Part shown: positions 33,876 to 43,282 of the stretch, one piece after another
How positions within the stretch are numbered: the first letter of the stretch is position 1
Layout: each line of letters starts with the position of its first letter
Origin: CAZMCT01 sp964564785
GTDB taxonomy: Bacteria; Planctomycetota; Phycisphaerae; UBA1845; Fen-1342
Assembly (NCBI GenBank): GCA_964564785.1
Contig: CAZMCT010000004.1
Coordinates: 6,275 to 70,274, forward strand
Direction of reading: 5' to 3'
DNA length: 64,000 nucleotides
Notes under the pieces: generated by a model
Seen by the model: only the letters and a program-made list of their open reading frames with translations
Database searches by the model: none
Told to the model about the DNA's origin: nothing
Translations under genes and position numbers: made by a program

Positions 33876-35558
33876 TTATCGCAGCCTCTCTGCGTCAGAG
33901 AACTTCGGCGATGCTCCGTCGAAGCGGTAGACCTCGATCGACTCCTGCTTACCGGGCTCGTTCTTGATCCGGTAGCTGCGGTGCGTGGGCTCTCCGAGCG
34001 TCGCGGTCAGGGCGCGCAGATAGGCGGCGAACTGGTCGTCGTCGAACCGGACACCCTTGCGCTCGTGGTTGGCGCGGTAGAACATCAGCCAGGTGGTCCG
34101 CACGTCGTCCGGCGGCACCGATTCGGCCGGCGGCGCCCAGAGAATCGGGCCGCGGGCCATGCGCAGGGCGTCGAACACGAATTGCCCGCCGATCCCGGCC
34201 CAATCGCCCAGATAGGGAGCGTGCGGCACGCGCTCGGGGGCGTTGAAGATGATCCAGCGCTCACCCGGCTGCGTCTCGGCGGCGACGTCGGCCAGGGCTT
34301 GCTTGCCGAGCAGCACCGCTTTGGACTGGTACGGCTTGAGCACGTCGCCCACCATGGCCCCGAGCGCAAAGAGGGCGAAGCCGGCCGAGGCGGCCCGCAA
34401 GCCGTTTCGCAGGTGCCAAGGCCGCTCGCGCAGCCAGATGCCGCCGCGGTGCCGCTGGCCGGCGACGAGCCGCAGCGTGCCCCAGCGGAGCGCGACCCAC
34501 GCCCCCGCGCCGGCGAGGAGGCAGATCGCCGGGGCGAGGTACAGCGACGTGCGGACCGACCCGCCGTAGGGGTAGCGCTCGAATGATGCGGCAAGGAACG
34601 TCAGCGCAAACGGCGCCAGCAGCAGGAGCAGCAGCGGGCGATTGCGCCGCCACAAATACCCGCACCCGACCAGGAACAGGGCAAACGTCGCGGCGCTGCC
34701 GCCGTAGTGCCCTCCGTGCGGATACGCGAACATCATCCCGGTGTGAATCAGCACGAGCCAGGCCGGCAGCTTCCACGGCTGCGACCACGGCGGGAAGGCC
34801 ATGGTCCACATACTGATTTCGGTCAGGCGGGCGGCGGCCTGGGCATGCGGCCGGCCATAGAACAGCCACATGCTCGCGAAGCTGCCGGTCAGCAGCAGTG
34901 CGAGCGCGGCCCAGGCCGCGATCACTGCCGGCTGGCGCCTGCGATCGACGAGCCATGCGAGAAAAAGCACCGCCCCGCCGCCGACGAACGCCGCCGGGTA
35001 TGACAGCCACGGCGCCATGACGCCCAGCGCCAGCAGCGCCGCCCACCGCCCGGCCGACCGCGGCCGCTGCCAGACCGCTCGCGCGAGCAGCGTGATGGAA
35101 AGCGAGACGAGCAGGTCGAGGGTGTAGGGCTTGAGCTCGGCCCCGTGCCGCACGATGTAGTAGCCGGCGGCGAAGAAGCCGACTGCGAGCAGCGTCGCAG
35201 GGCGGGGCAGCGCACCGCGGGCGAACCGCCAGAACAGCAGCAGTGAGGCCAGACCGGCAAGAAACGGCACGAGCCGCAGAGCGTACTCGGACAGCCCGAG
35301 CGTGCGAGTGACGACCGCTTCGGCCCAGATGAACAGCAGGGGGACGATCTGGCCGTACTTGAGCGGGCGGAGCAGCGCGGCGAAGTCGGCGTCGACGAGG
35401 TTGACGGCGACGAACGCCTCGTCACCCCAAACCGGGAAGCCGAGGGCGTAGCGGACGCTGCGCCAGAGCAGGCCGACCGCCACAAGCAGCAACGTGAGCC
35501 AGGCGGTGCTGCGCAGACGCTGCGCTCGTCGAAGTCGGTTGGCGGTTGCGACGCTCAT
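33876..35558 (-). CDS. GT39-like membrane glycosyltransferase
   Basis: 560 residues, about ten transmembrane helices, then a soluble C-terminal domain (from about 415). FPVWGDEAFVAVNLVD near residue 40 places an acidic Asp-Glu pair in the first periplasmic loop, as in PMT/ArnT-type GT-C enzymes that use polyprenyl-phosphate sugars. Acceptor unknown. ATG 35558 overlaps the YhcH stop (ATGA) and is chosen over an upstream Met. Last gene of the rarA, folate cyclo-ligase, nadB, yhcH run. Confidence 0.75.
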   Translation of the reverse strand: MSVATANRLRRAQRLRSTAWLTLLLVAVGLLWRSVRYALGFPVWGDEAFVAVNLVDADFAALLRPLKYGQIVPLLFIWAEAVVTRTLGLSEYALRLVPFLAGLASLLLFWRFARGALPRPATLLAVGFFAAGYYIVRHGAELKPYTLDLLVSLSITLLARAVWQRPRSAGRWAALLALGVMAPWLSYPAAFVGGGAVLFLAWLVDRRRQPAVIAAWAALALLLTGSFASMWLFYGRPHAQAAARLTEISMWTMAFPPWSQPWKLPAWLVLIHTGMMFAYPHGGHYGGSAATFALFLVGCGYLWRRNRPLLLLLLAPFALTFLAASFERYPYGGSVRTSLYLAPAICLLAGAGAWVALRWGTLRLVAGQRHRGGIWLRERPWHLRNGLRAASAGFALFALGAMVGDVLKPYQSKAVLLGKQALADVAAETQPGERWIIFNAPERVPHAPYLGDWAGIGGQFVFDALRMARGPILWAPPAESVPPDDVRTTWLMFYRANHERKGVRFDDDQFAAYLRALTATLGEPTHRSYRIKNEPGKQESIEVYRFDGASPKFSDAERLR

Positions 35559-36028
35559 GCCGGCAGGGCCACCTTGAGGACGACCTTGCGCACCAGACAC
35601 GGCGGGCCGACCGCGACGCCGGGCTGATGCGCGTCGTGGGGAAAGAGGATCGCGAACCGGCCGGGGACGAGGGTCAGGGCGCCGCCCGGGGGCCGATCGG
35701 CGGTGGGCGGAGCAAAGAGCGCGATGTCGCGTTCGGCGTCATACGCCTGGGTCATGCGCAGCGCGGCGACCGGGGCGAAGCCGAGCTGCTCGCAGCCGGC
35801 GGCAAGGCACTGTACGTCGATGAAGCGGCGATGGGCCTCGAACGGGACCGCGACCGCGGGGCGGGTCACGTACTCCGCGACGCGGACGTGGAGAGCGGGG
35901 CCGTCGAGTTCGAGCGTGCCGAGCGACAGGCGGCCCAGGTCGGCGGTGCGCAGCCACGTCAGCGCTTGCGTGAGGCGCGGCGACGGGCCGGCGTAGTGCT
36001 CCACGTGCGCAAGTTCGGCGTAGATCAC
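35555..36028 (-). CDS. YhcH/YjgK/YiaL-family (DUF386) cupin
   Basis: 157 residues of the YhcH/YiaL beta-barrel family. The central FEAHRRFIDVQCLAAGCEQLG is diagnostic (H-R-x-x-x-D-x-Q metal-site pattern), as is LFPHDAHQPGVA near the C-terminus. Relatives act with sialic-acid or sugar-acid pathways and bind a metal; the activity is unsettled. GTG 36028 has GGAG upstream and overlaps the nadB stop (GTGA). The link to NAD synthesis and a membrane glycosyltransferase is unusual. Confidence 0.88.
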   Translation of the reverse strand: MIYAELAHVEHYAGPSPRLTQALTWLRTADLGRLSLGTLELDGPALHVRVAEYVTRPAVAVPFEAHRRFIDVQCLAAGCEQLGFAPVAALRMTQAYDAERDIALFAPPTADRPPGGALTLVPGRFAILFPHDAHQPGVAVGPPCLVRKVVLKVALPA

Positions 36029-37677
36029 GCGGCTTCTCCGGGAACCGGGCTGGTGGCCACCTGCACGCCGTCCTCGGTGCGCGTCAGGTCGATGTGACAG
36101 CGCCAACGCGGCTCGCGCTGCGGGAAGTCGGTGCGGAAATGCACGCCGCGGGACTCGCAGCGGGTGGCGGCCCCGGTCGTGATGGCGAGCGCGGCCGTCA
36201 GCATGTTTTGTGTTTCCCAGGCGTGCGGCGTGTCGAACACCTTGTCCATGACGTACCGCGCCCAGAACTCGATGATCTCGAGCGTCTCGCGCAGGCGGTC
36301 GCCGCTGCGCTCGACCGCGACGTTGCGTGACATGAGGCTCGAGAGACTGTTGGCGACGTCGAGCAGGTCCAGCTCGGTCCGCGGCGAGTGCGGGAGCAGG
36401 TGGCTGACGGGGAGCGGGCTCTTCAGTCGGTGGTTGGCCGACGACCGCTGCGCGGCGAGCCGCCCGGCCCGCCGGCCGAATACCAGCCCCTCGAGCAGCG
36501 AATTGCTCGCGAGCCGGTTGGCGCCGTGCAGGCCGCTGGACGCCGCCTCGCCGCAGGCCAGCAGGCCCTCGAGCGACGTCCGGCCGCTCGGGTCGATGAC
36601 GATGCCGCCGACCGTGTAGTGAGCGCTGGGCCGAACGGGAATCAGGTCGCGCTCGGGCCGGATATCGAAATTGCGACACAGGCGGTCGAGGTTGGGGAAG
36701 CGGGCGGCGAACTGTCCGGGGGCGAAGTGCCGGACGTCGAGGTAGACGCACGGGGCGTGCTCGCGCTTCATCTCGGCGGCGATGGCCCGGCTGACGATGT
36801 CGCGCGGCGCAAGCTCGCCGCGCGGATCGTAGTTGGACATGAAGCGGCGTCCGTCGCGGGTGACCAGGTGCGCGCCCTCGCCGCGGACGGCCTCGCTGAT
36901 CAGCTCGCGGGCCGCCCCCGCGACGTAGAGCGTCGTCGGGTGGAACTGGATCATCTCCATGTCGCGCAGCACTGCCCCCGCGCGGAACGCCATTGCCAGT
37001 CCGTCGCCCGTGGCCACCGGCGGATTGGTCGTCTCGCGGTACACCCGCCCGCAGCCGCCGGTCGCGAGGATCGTCGTCGTCGCCCAGAACATCTGGTGGC
37101 CGTACTTGGGGTGGTGCGTGAGCACGCCGACGACGTGGCCGTCGTGGGTCAGCAAGTCGATGGCGAAGCACTGCTCGAAGATGCGGATGCGGGGGTGGGC
37201 GCGGGCCTGGTCGAGGAGGACGCGGACGACTTCGCGGCCGGTCGCGTCGTGAGCGTGGATGATGCGGGCGACGGAGTGGCCGCCCTCGCGGCCGGCGTCG
37301 AGCAGGCCCGCGGCGCGGTCGAAGCGGGCGCCGGCGCGTTCGAGGAGCTGGATGAAATCGGGGGCTTCGGCGACGACGCCGCGAATGACGTCGGGGTGGC
37401 CGAGGCCGCAGGCGACCGCGAGGGTGTCGCGGGCGTGCAGGTCGGGGGTGTCATCGGGATCGGTGGCGGCCGCGATGCCGCCCTGGGCCCAGGCGGTGGC
37501 GGACTGGTCGGGTCGGTCCTTGGAGACGAGGAGCACGTCGCCGGCCTCGGCGGCTTCGAGCGCGGCCTGAAGCCCGGCGACGCCGGTTCCCAAGACGATG
37601 ACGTCGGTGAACAGGTGCGGGAGCCGGTGCGGCTCGAAATTGGTCAGGTAACGGCGGCGGCCGAGGATCGTGCTCAT
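36025..37677 (-). CDS. nadB: L-aspartate oxidase
   Basis: 550-residue flavoprotein oxidising L-aspartate to iminoaspartate, the first step of de novo NAD synthesis. FAD loop GTGVAGLQAALEA near residue 30; ATAWAQGGIAAA near 60; HPTTLYVAGAARELISEAVRG and the C-terminal GLHGANRLASNSLLEGLVFG are characteristic. Length fits E. coli NadB (540). ATG 37677 is chosen; the open frame upstream runs through an Arg-rich non-coding stretch. The partners nadA and nadC are not in the window. In a five-gene minus-strand run. Confidence 0.95.
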   Translation of the reverse strand: MSTILGRRRYLTNFEPHRLPHLFTDVIVLGTGVAGLQAALEAAEAGDVLLVSKDRPDQSATAWAQGGIAAATDPDDTPDLHARDTLAVACGLGHPDVIRGVVAEAPDFIQLLERAGARFDRAAGLLDAGREGGHSVARIIHAHDATGREVVRVLLDQARAHPRIRIFEQCFAIDLLTHDGHVVGVLTHHPKYGHQMFWATTTILATGGCGRVYRETTNPPVATGDGLAMAFRAGAVLRDMEMIQFHPTTLYVAGAARELISEAVRGEGAHLVTRDGRRFMSNYDPRGELAPRDIVSRAIAAEMKREHAPCVYLDVRHFAPGQFAARFPNLDRLCRNFDIRPERDLIPVRPSAHYTVGGIVIDPSGRTSLEGLLACGEAASSGLHGANRLASNSLLEGLVFGRRAGRLAAQRSSANHRLKSPLPVSHLLPHSPRTELDLLDVANSLSSLMSRNVAVERSGDRLRETLEIIEFWARYVMDKVFDTPHAWETQNMLTAALAITTGAATRCESRGVHFRTDFPQREPRWRCHIDLTRTEDGVQVATSPVPGEAA

Positions 37678-37759
37678 ACGTGCGGCCCCGTTGTAGCGCC
37701 GGTCTTTGCGTGTGACAAAGGCGCAACTTGCCCGTCGCGCCGCAGGCGTCCGCGCACGG

Positions 37760-38329
37760 TCACCTCCCGAAGCGGCGAACCTTCGTGTCGGTGACGAGCA
37801 TGTCGATCGCGACGTCCGAGGGTCCGACGGGGATGTCCGCGACAACCTGGTCTTCGAGGGCCAGCGCGCACGAGACGCCGCGGAAATCGGGATGACTCAG
37901 GAACCGGTCATAGAAGCCGCGGCCGCGGCCGAGACGGTTCCCGTGCTCGTCGAAGCCGAGGCCGGGGACGACGACGAGCTCGATGTCGGAGACGGGGACC
38001 GGCAGGCCCTCGACCGGCTCGCGGATGCCCATGTAGCCGTCCTCCACGCCACTGACGAGGGAGTGAATCTCGATCGGCAGCATGCGCCGCTGATCCCACG
38101 AGACGCGCGGGGCGAGGACGCGCTTGCCGTCGGCCCAGGCTTGCAGCGCTAGCTGCCGCGTATCGACCTCGAGCGGAGTGGACAGGAAGATCATGACCAC
38201 TTCGGCCCGGCGAAACTCGTCCTGGGCGCACAGCAGCCGGCACGCGGCCGCGCTCCGCTGCTGAAGCGTTTCCGGTGCGAGGGCGGCCAACCGCTGGCGC
38301 AGCTCCTGTCGCAGGGCCTTCTTCGGCAC
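37760..38329 (-). CDS. 5-formyltetrahydrofolate cyclo-ligase
   Basis: 189 residues, the usual size. The enzyme uses ATP to close 5-formyl-THF to 5,10-methenyl-THF, a folate repair reaction. KKALRQELRQRLAAL at the start and VVVPGLGFDEHGNRLGRGRGFYDR near residue 125 (nucleotide/folate-binding G-x-G-x-G-x-Y-D) are family marks. GTG 38329 is chosen, 13 bases past the rarA stop; the longer open frame overlaps rarA. Member of the rarA-nadB operon. Confidence 0.9.
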   Translation of the reverse strand: MPKKALRQELRQRLAALAPETLQQRSAAACRLLCAQDEFRRAEVVMIFLSTPLEVDTRQLALQAWADGKRVLAPRVSWDQRRMLPIEIHSLVSGVEDGYMGIREPVEGLPVPVSDIELVVVPGLGFDEHGNRLGRGRGFYDRFLSHPDFRGVSCALALEDQVVADIPVGPSDVAIDMLVTDTKVRRFGR

Positions 38330-38342
38330 TGATTCGGCTCGC

Positions 38343-39668
38343 TCATTCCGCAGGCGGGGCGGCACGGGCCGCCCGCAGCCGTCGCAGCCATTCCGCCGCG
38401 CCGGCCTCCCAGCCGCGGTCGGTGGGATTGTAATACGACCGGGCCGCGCCGAGATAGTCCTGCGCGACCCAGCCGCCGGGGAAGTCGTGCGGGTATTGAT
38501 ACCCCGCGCCACGCCCCAGCCGCGCCGCCCCGGGGTAGCCGGCATCGCGCAGATGCGGCGGCACAGGCAGCGTCAGGCCGCCGCGCACATCGTCGCGGGC
38601 TGCATGGATCCCCCGCGTCACAGCGTTCGATTTCGGTGCGCAGGCGATGTAAACGGCCGCCTGGGCCAGCGGATACTCGCACTCCGGCAGCCCGACCGTC
38701 TCCGTGATGGTGACGGCCGCGGCCGCGAGGATGGCGGCCTGCGGATCGGCATTCCCGACGTCCTCGCAGGCACAGATCGCGATGCGGCGGGCGATGAAGC
38801 GCGGGTCCTCGCCGCCCTCGAGCATGCGGGCCAGCCAGTAAAGCGCGGCGTCGGGGTCGCTGCCGCGCATGCTCTTGATGAGGGCGGACGCGACGTCGTA
38901 GTGCGTGTCGTCGCGGTCGTACGGCACGGCTTTCTGCTGGAGCGACTCGGACGCCTCGGCGAGCGTCACGTGCGGTGCGGTCTGCGGCGCCGCCGTGCTG
39001 AGGACGGCCACCTCCAGCGCGTGCAGTGCCCGGCGGGCGTCGCCGTCGGCCCGCTCGGCCAGAAACCGCAGCGCATCGTCGTCGACCCTGGCCCGCAGCC
39101 GGCCCAGCCCGCGTTCGTCGTCCGCCAGGGCGCGGCGCAGCAGCGTCCCGATCTGCTCCGGCGTCAGCGGGTGAAACTCGAACACCTGGCTGCGCGAAAT
39201 GAGCGGGCTGTTGACCGAGAAGAACGGGTTCTCCGTCGTCGCTCCGAGCAGGATCAGCACGCCCTCCTCGACATCCCGCAGGAGCACATCCTGCTGAGCG
39301 CGGTTGAAGCGGTGAATCTCGTCCAGAAACAGCACCGTCCGCTGTCCACCCCCCACGAGCCGCTCGCGGGCGGCGTCGATCACCGCCCGCACGTCTTTCA
39401 CGCCCGCTTCGGCCGCATGCAGCGTGGTGAACGCCGCCCGCGTGTGGCCGGCGATGAGCTGGGCGAGCGTCGTCTTGCCGGTCCCCGGTGGGCCGTAAAA
39501 GATCGCACTGGTCAGCCGCTCGGCCGCGAGCAGGCGGCGGAGCAACCGGCCCGGACCGGCGAAATGCTCTTGGCCGACAAACTCGTCCAGCGTGCGCGGC
39601 CGCATGCGGACGGCCAGCGGCTGCACCTGCCGCAGGGCCGCGGCCCGCTGCTGGGCGAAGAGGTCCAT
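38343..39668 (-). CDS. rarA: replication-associated recombination protein A (AAA+ ATPase)
   Basis: 441 residues of the RarA/MgsA/WRNIP1 family, which acts at stalled replication forks. MRPRTLDEFVGQEH opens the AAA module; Walker A is GPPGTGKTT near 59-67, Walker B LFLDEIHRF near 112, sensor 1 GATTENPFF. The C-terminal tetramerisation part has GSDPDAALYWLARMLEGGEDP. No Shine-Dalgarno precedes ATG 39668; a TATACT box lies exactly six bases upstream, so the transcript is probably leaderless. First gene of the operon. Confidence 0.95.
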   Translation of the reverse strand: MDLFAQQRAAALRQVQPLAVRMRPRTLDEFVGQEHFAGPGRLLRRLLAAERLTSAIFYGPPGTGKTTLAQLIAGHTRAAFTTLHAAEAGVKDVRAVIDAARERLVGGGQRTVLFLDEIHRFNRAQQDVLLRDVEEGVLILLGATTENPFFSVNSPLISRSQVFEFHPLTPEQIGTLLRRALADDERGLGRLRARVDDDALRFLAERADGDARRALHALEVAVLSTAAPQTAPHVTLAEASESLQQKAVPYDRDDTHYDVASALIKSMRGSDPDAALYWLARMLEGGEDPRFIARRIAICACEDVGNADPQAAILAAAAVTITETVGLPECEYPLAQAAVYIACAPKSNAVTRGIHAARDDVRGGLTLPVPPHLRDAGYPGAARLGRGAGYQYPHDFPGGWVAQDYLGAARSYYNPTDRGWEAGAAEWLRRLRAARAAPPAE

Positions 39669-39674
39669 GCGGGG

Positions 39675-39680
39675 AGTATA
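39675..39680 (-). promoter_or_regulatory. -10 box TATACT, probable leaderless rarA promoter
   Basis: TATACT on the minus strand, six bases (CCCCGC) before ATG 39668. No ribosome site and no clear -35 box. Confidence 0.45.
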
Positions 39681-39786
39681 TCGGGCCCGGGGACAGCGGC
39701 GGACACTGCGAAACCGCCAGCCAAGCAGGGAAGGAGCCGCGCGAGCGTGGCCCCGTCTCTACTACACCGACCTTCGAGGTTCGTCA

Positions 39787-40905
39787 TTATCCCCGCAGCC
39801 AGGCCGCCAGCAGGTCGACCGCGGCCTGGGCGTCCTTGCGGTGGATCGTCTCGGTCACGGTGTGGATGTAGCGGGTGGGGATCGAAAGCGTGATCGTGCG
39901 GTTGCCGGCCCGGGCCCGCTGCACGGCCCCGGCATCCGTGCCGCCGCGCGGCAGGATCTCGCGCTGAAACGGGATCTTGTGCTTCCTGGCCAGGGCGACG
40001 AACTCGTCGAACAGCCCGCGGTGACTGATGCTCGAGCCGTCCATCAGCTTGATGCCCACGCCCTTGCCGAACTCGGTCACGGCCTCGTCCTTGCCGATGC
40101 CCGGCGTGTCGCAGCACAGCGTCGTGTCCACCGCAATCCCGATGTCCGGGTCCACGCCGTACGCGGCCGTCCCCGCGCCGCGCAGCCCGACCTCCTCCTG
40201 CGTGCAGGCCACGAAGTAGATGTCATAGGGCGAGCCGGCCCGCGCCGGCGCACTGGGCGACTTTCCGGTCTTTCGGCCGCCCGCCGACCCACTGCCGGTT
40301 CCGACGACTCGCCGCACGGCGTTGATCGCGACCCACAACGCCACGCGGTTATCGAGGGCTTTGCCGCACACGCCCTCGCCGATCAGCTCGGTGGACTGCG
40401 ACAGCGTGACCGGGTCGCCGATCTCGACCTGCCGCAGCACCTCGCCCTTGGGCAGCATGAGGTCGACGAAAAACTCGCGGATTTCGGGCACCTTCTTCTT
40501 CTCCTCCTCGCTCGCCAGGTGCACCGGCTTGCCGACCGGGTTCAGCACCCCCGGCAGGTCGCGCCGCCCGTGCACCACCACCCGCCGCGCAAACAGGTTC
40601 CGCGTGTCGAACCCGCCCGCGTTGTGCACCCGCAGGTACCCGTGCTCGTCGATGTACCGCACGTAGAACCCGATCTCGTCCATGTGGCACGCCAGCATCA
40701 CCCGCTGCGGCCGCTCACCCTTCGGCGGCCGCGTGGCCCGCTTCAGGCAGATCAGGCTGCCGAGCGGATCGACCCGCACCTCGTCCCAGAGTCCGTCCGT
40801 TTCCGCCCGCACGAGTTCGCGGACCCGCTCTTCGCGGCCGGAAACCCCCGGGGTCTCGGTCAACCGCTTCAACAGCTCGAACGACCCGAAATCGCCGGCG
40901 CTCAT
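39787..40905 (-). CDS. M42-family aminopeptidase (glutamyl aminopeptidase/endoglucanase M-like)
   Basis: 372-residue cytoplasmic di-metal peptidase that forms large tetrahedral shells in relatives. Metal and catalytic sites: ACHMDEIGFYV near 72, CGKALDNRVAL, CTQEEVGLRGA and DIGIAVDTTLC, and HTVTETIH near the end. ATG 40905 has GGGAG at good spacing; an upstream Met is rejected. A short insert rich in Gly, Ser and Arg (RVVGTGSGSAGGRKTGKS, near 195) breaks the core between two conserved blocks. Together with tricorn protease and PepT it suggests peptide use as a theme. Confidence 0.92.
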   Translation of the reverse strand: MSAGDFGSFELLKRLTETPGVSGREERVRELVRAETDGLWDEVRVDPLGSLICLKRATRPPKGERPQRVMLACHMDEIGFYVRYIDEHGYLRVHNAGGFDTRNLFARRVVVHGRRDLPGVLNPVGKPVHLASEEEKKKVPEIREFFVDLMLPKGEVLRQVEIGDPVTLSQSTELIGEGVCGKALDNRVALWVAINAVRRVVGTGSGSAGGRKTGKSPSAPARAGSPYDIYFVACTQEEVGLRGAGTAAYGVDPDIGIAVDTTLCCDTPGIGKDEAVTEFGKGVGIKLMDGSSISHRGLFDEFVALARKHKIPFQREILPRGGTDAGAVQRARAGNRTITLSIPTRYIHTVTETIHRKDAQAAVDLLAAWLRG

Positions 40906-41188
40906 GGCACTCTCCCGCCAGTCCGCTTCCGAGCGGCGGAAGCACACGGAATGTTCCGGCCGCCGGACCGAATTCAAGCGAGACAGTCTAACCGCGGGCG
41001 GGCGAAGCGGTCCAAGCGGCGCCGGTGCGCGGAGACCGGGCCGCGGCCGCGCTTGCCGCTCGGCAGGCGGTCACCCGGCCCGGGAACTGCCACTTGAGGC
41101 GCGGTCGATTGGGTGGGAGCGGCACGGAAGGCGTGGTAGAATCGGCGACGGTCGCGGTCAAACAGCGGGGGACGGAGAACATCGGCCC
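40906..41188. other. intergenic region between divergent genes
   Basis: 283 bases. A TAGAAT box (41137-41142) may be the -10 of the membrane protein at 41189. No gene or repeat seen. Confidence 0.35.
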
Positions 41189-43216
41189 ATGAGAATCGGG
41201 TTTATGCAGCTCGCGGCGTGGATCGTGACGGCGGCGCTCGGGACCGGCGTGGCGGCCGCGGAGCAGATCGCCAGCACGCAGGGAACCGGGCGGTTGGGGC
41301 CGACAGGCTCGGTTTTCCCGGACCTGAGCTGGCCGACGCTGTGCTGGTTCGCGGCGGTCGCGGTCTTGGCGATCGGATTGCGGCTGCGGGCCGGGGCGGA
41401 GGGGCGGAATCTGGACGCGCTGGTGCTGGCGGGCTCGTGCTTGCTGCTGACCCTTCGTGATGCCGGTGGAGAGCCGGGCTGGGGCGGGCAGAGCGCGGCG
41501 TGGTGGGGCGTGCTGGGTTTGACGCTGGTCGGGGTCTACTGGCTGGTGCGGGCGGGATGGCTGGTGGTGGCGCTGCGACCAATTGGGCACCCCGGACCGG
41601 TGAGCGCGGGGACGCAACTGGTGCTCGCCGTGGTGGGGCTGGCGCTGGCGATCCACGTTCTCACGAGCGCGCCGCTGTCGGGACCGTCGCTGGACGGGTT
41701 GGTCGGTGGGCTGTACACGGCCGAGACCGGAGCGTTGCCGTACGGAGACACGCCGGGGCGTGATGGGCAGTCACCACTCGTGTATTTCATGCACGCCGGG
41801 GCGGTACGATTGCTGCCGCCGGCGATCACCGCGGAGACAGGGGCGCAGGTGCGGATGACGTGGGGGGCGCGCGAGCTATGGCTGAACGAACCGTGGGCGG
41901 AATCGGGGGACCTGGGGGCGGCGCGGCTGGTGAACGCGGTGCTGTTCATTCTGCTGGTGCTCGGGCTGTTCCTGATCGGCAGCCGGCTGAGGGGTGAGGG
42001 CAGCGCAGCGACGCTCGTGACGCTCTGCTGCGTGTACCCGGGCGTGCTCGAGTGCCTGCCGCGGCCGGACATCATGTTGCCGGCGGTGCTATTGACGTGG
42101 ACGGCGGCGTTTGCGCTGCTGCCGGCGCTGGGCGGAGTGCTGGCGACGTTGAGCCTGGTGCTGGCGGGGGTGGCGTGGCCGTGGGCCTGGCTGGGACTGC
42201 CCGTTCTGCTGGCCTGGTGTTGGCGGCGAAGCGGGGGGCAGGTGCTGGGGAGCGTCGTCGGCCTGCTGGGTGGGGCGGCGCTGGTGATCGCGGGGACGCA
42301 GCTACTCGTGCGGCCCGCGTTGCCGCGCGAAGGGGCGGCACTGGCGACGGCCGGTCTGCAACCGGTGTACGAGGCCGAGCTGGCCGGGATGAACACGATC
42401 ATACTGCGACCACGGGCCGGTGTGCAGAGCGAGGAGACGGCGTCCCGGGCGTGGACGGCGTATCCGTGGAAGCTGCTGGTGCGATCGGAACACGCCACGC
42501 TGCAACCGACGGAAGGCGAGACACCGCGGTTGAGCGTGGACTGGCCGCCGGGGGTGGACAGTGCGGCCGTGCTGTACCGCCAGATCGCCGCGACGCCGGA
42601 GGCCCGGGCCGCCCTCCAGCCGGGCTATCGGCGGGTGCTCGCGCGGCAATCCGAATCGACGCAACTGGCCGCGAACGTCCGCACGCTGCTGGAAGCGACG
42701 TGGTGGCCGGAGCGCGAATCGCCGCCGCCGGGGCCGGGAGCGTGGGATACATGGGCCGGAGCGTCGCTCGGCGCGCGGTTTACACTGTTGCGGCGTTTGG
42801 CGAAAGTGGTTCTGGTGCTCGTGGTCGTGTGGGCCACGCTGGCGATCTACCTGGGCCGGCGGAACCGGCCGCGGCACCTGTTGGCGGGGCTCCTGGTGGT
42901 CGCGGCGGGCACGCTGTTGGCCAGCGCTGCGGGGGCGACGACGTACCTGGTATGGCTCGCGCCGCTGGTGGCGACGATGTGGGCGATCAATGAACCGCCG
43001 GAGGAGCGGCCGGCGCCCGTGCGGAGACGCGAGACTCTTCCGCCGCTGCGGCCGGCGCCGCCGGTGGTTTCGCCACCGGGGAACACCGCCGGGCCGGGCC
43101 CCGCGGCCGCCGGCGGGCCAGCGGTCAGTTCGCTGTTCGGGCGAGGGCCGGCGCCGCGGATCACGGTCGAGCCGGCGCCACCGCCGGGGAACGTGCCGCC
43201 GGCGCCGTCCGCGTAG
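41189..43216 (+). CDS. polytopic membrane protein, GT-C-like, with Pro-rich tail
   Basis: 675 residues: a signal-like first helix, then about twelve hydrophobic segments, a large extracytoplasmic domain (about 390-530) and a Pro/Arg-rich tail (about 600-675, APPVVSPPGNTAGPGPAAAG) likely disordered. The segment DGLVGGLYTAETGALPYGDT after helix 5 recalls the first acidic loop of GT39-like enzymes but is not conclusive. ATG 41189 is used; ATG 41204 is an alternative. Stands alone. Glycosyltransferase role is inference. Confidence 0.55.
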   Translation: MRIGFMQLAAWIVTAALGTGVAAAEQIASTQGTGRLGPTGSVFPDLSWPTLCWFAAVAVLAIGLRLRAGAEGRNLDALVLAGSCLLLTLRDAGGEPGWGGQSAAWWGVLGLTLVGVYWLVRAGWLVVALRPIGHPGPVSAGTQLVLAVVGLALAIHVLTSAPLSGPSLDGLVGGLYTAETGALPYGDTPGRDGQSPLVYFMHAGAVRLLPPAITAETGAQVRMTWGARELWLNEPWAESGDLGAARLVNAVLFILLVLGLFLIGSRLRGEGSAATLVTLCCVYPGVLECLPRPDIMLPAVLLTWTAAFALLPALGGVLATLSLVLAGVAWPWAWLGLPVLLAWCWRRSGGQVLGSVVGLLGGAALVIAGTQLLVRPALPREGAALATAGLQPVYEAELAGMNTIILRPRAGVQSEETASRAWTAYPWKLLVRSEHATLQPTEGETPRLSVDWPPGVDSAAVLYRQIAATPEARAALQPGYRRVLARQSESTQLAANVRTLLEATWWPERESPPPGPGAWDTWAGASLGARFTLLRRLAKVVLVLVVVWATLAIYLGRRNRPRHLLAGLLVVAAGTLLASAAGATTYLVWLAPLVATMWAINEPPEERPAPVRRRETLPPLRPAPPVVSPPGNTAGPGPAAAGGPAVSSLFGRGPAPRITVEPAPPPGNVPPAPSA

Positions 43217-43282
43217 CTTCGCGAGACCGTCGTGCGCGAGGGAGGCTCCCGCAACGGCGCACCGACGCCAGGGCTCCTCGGT

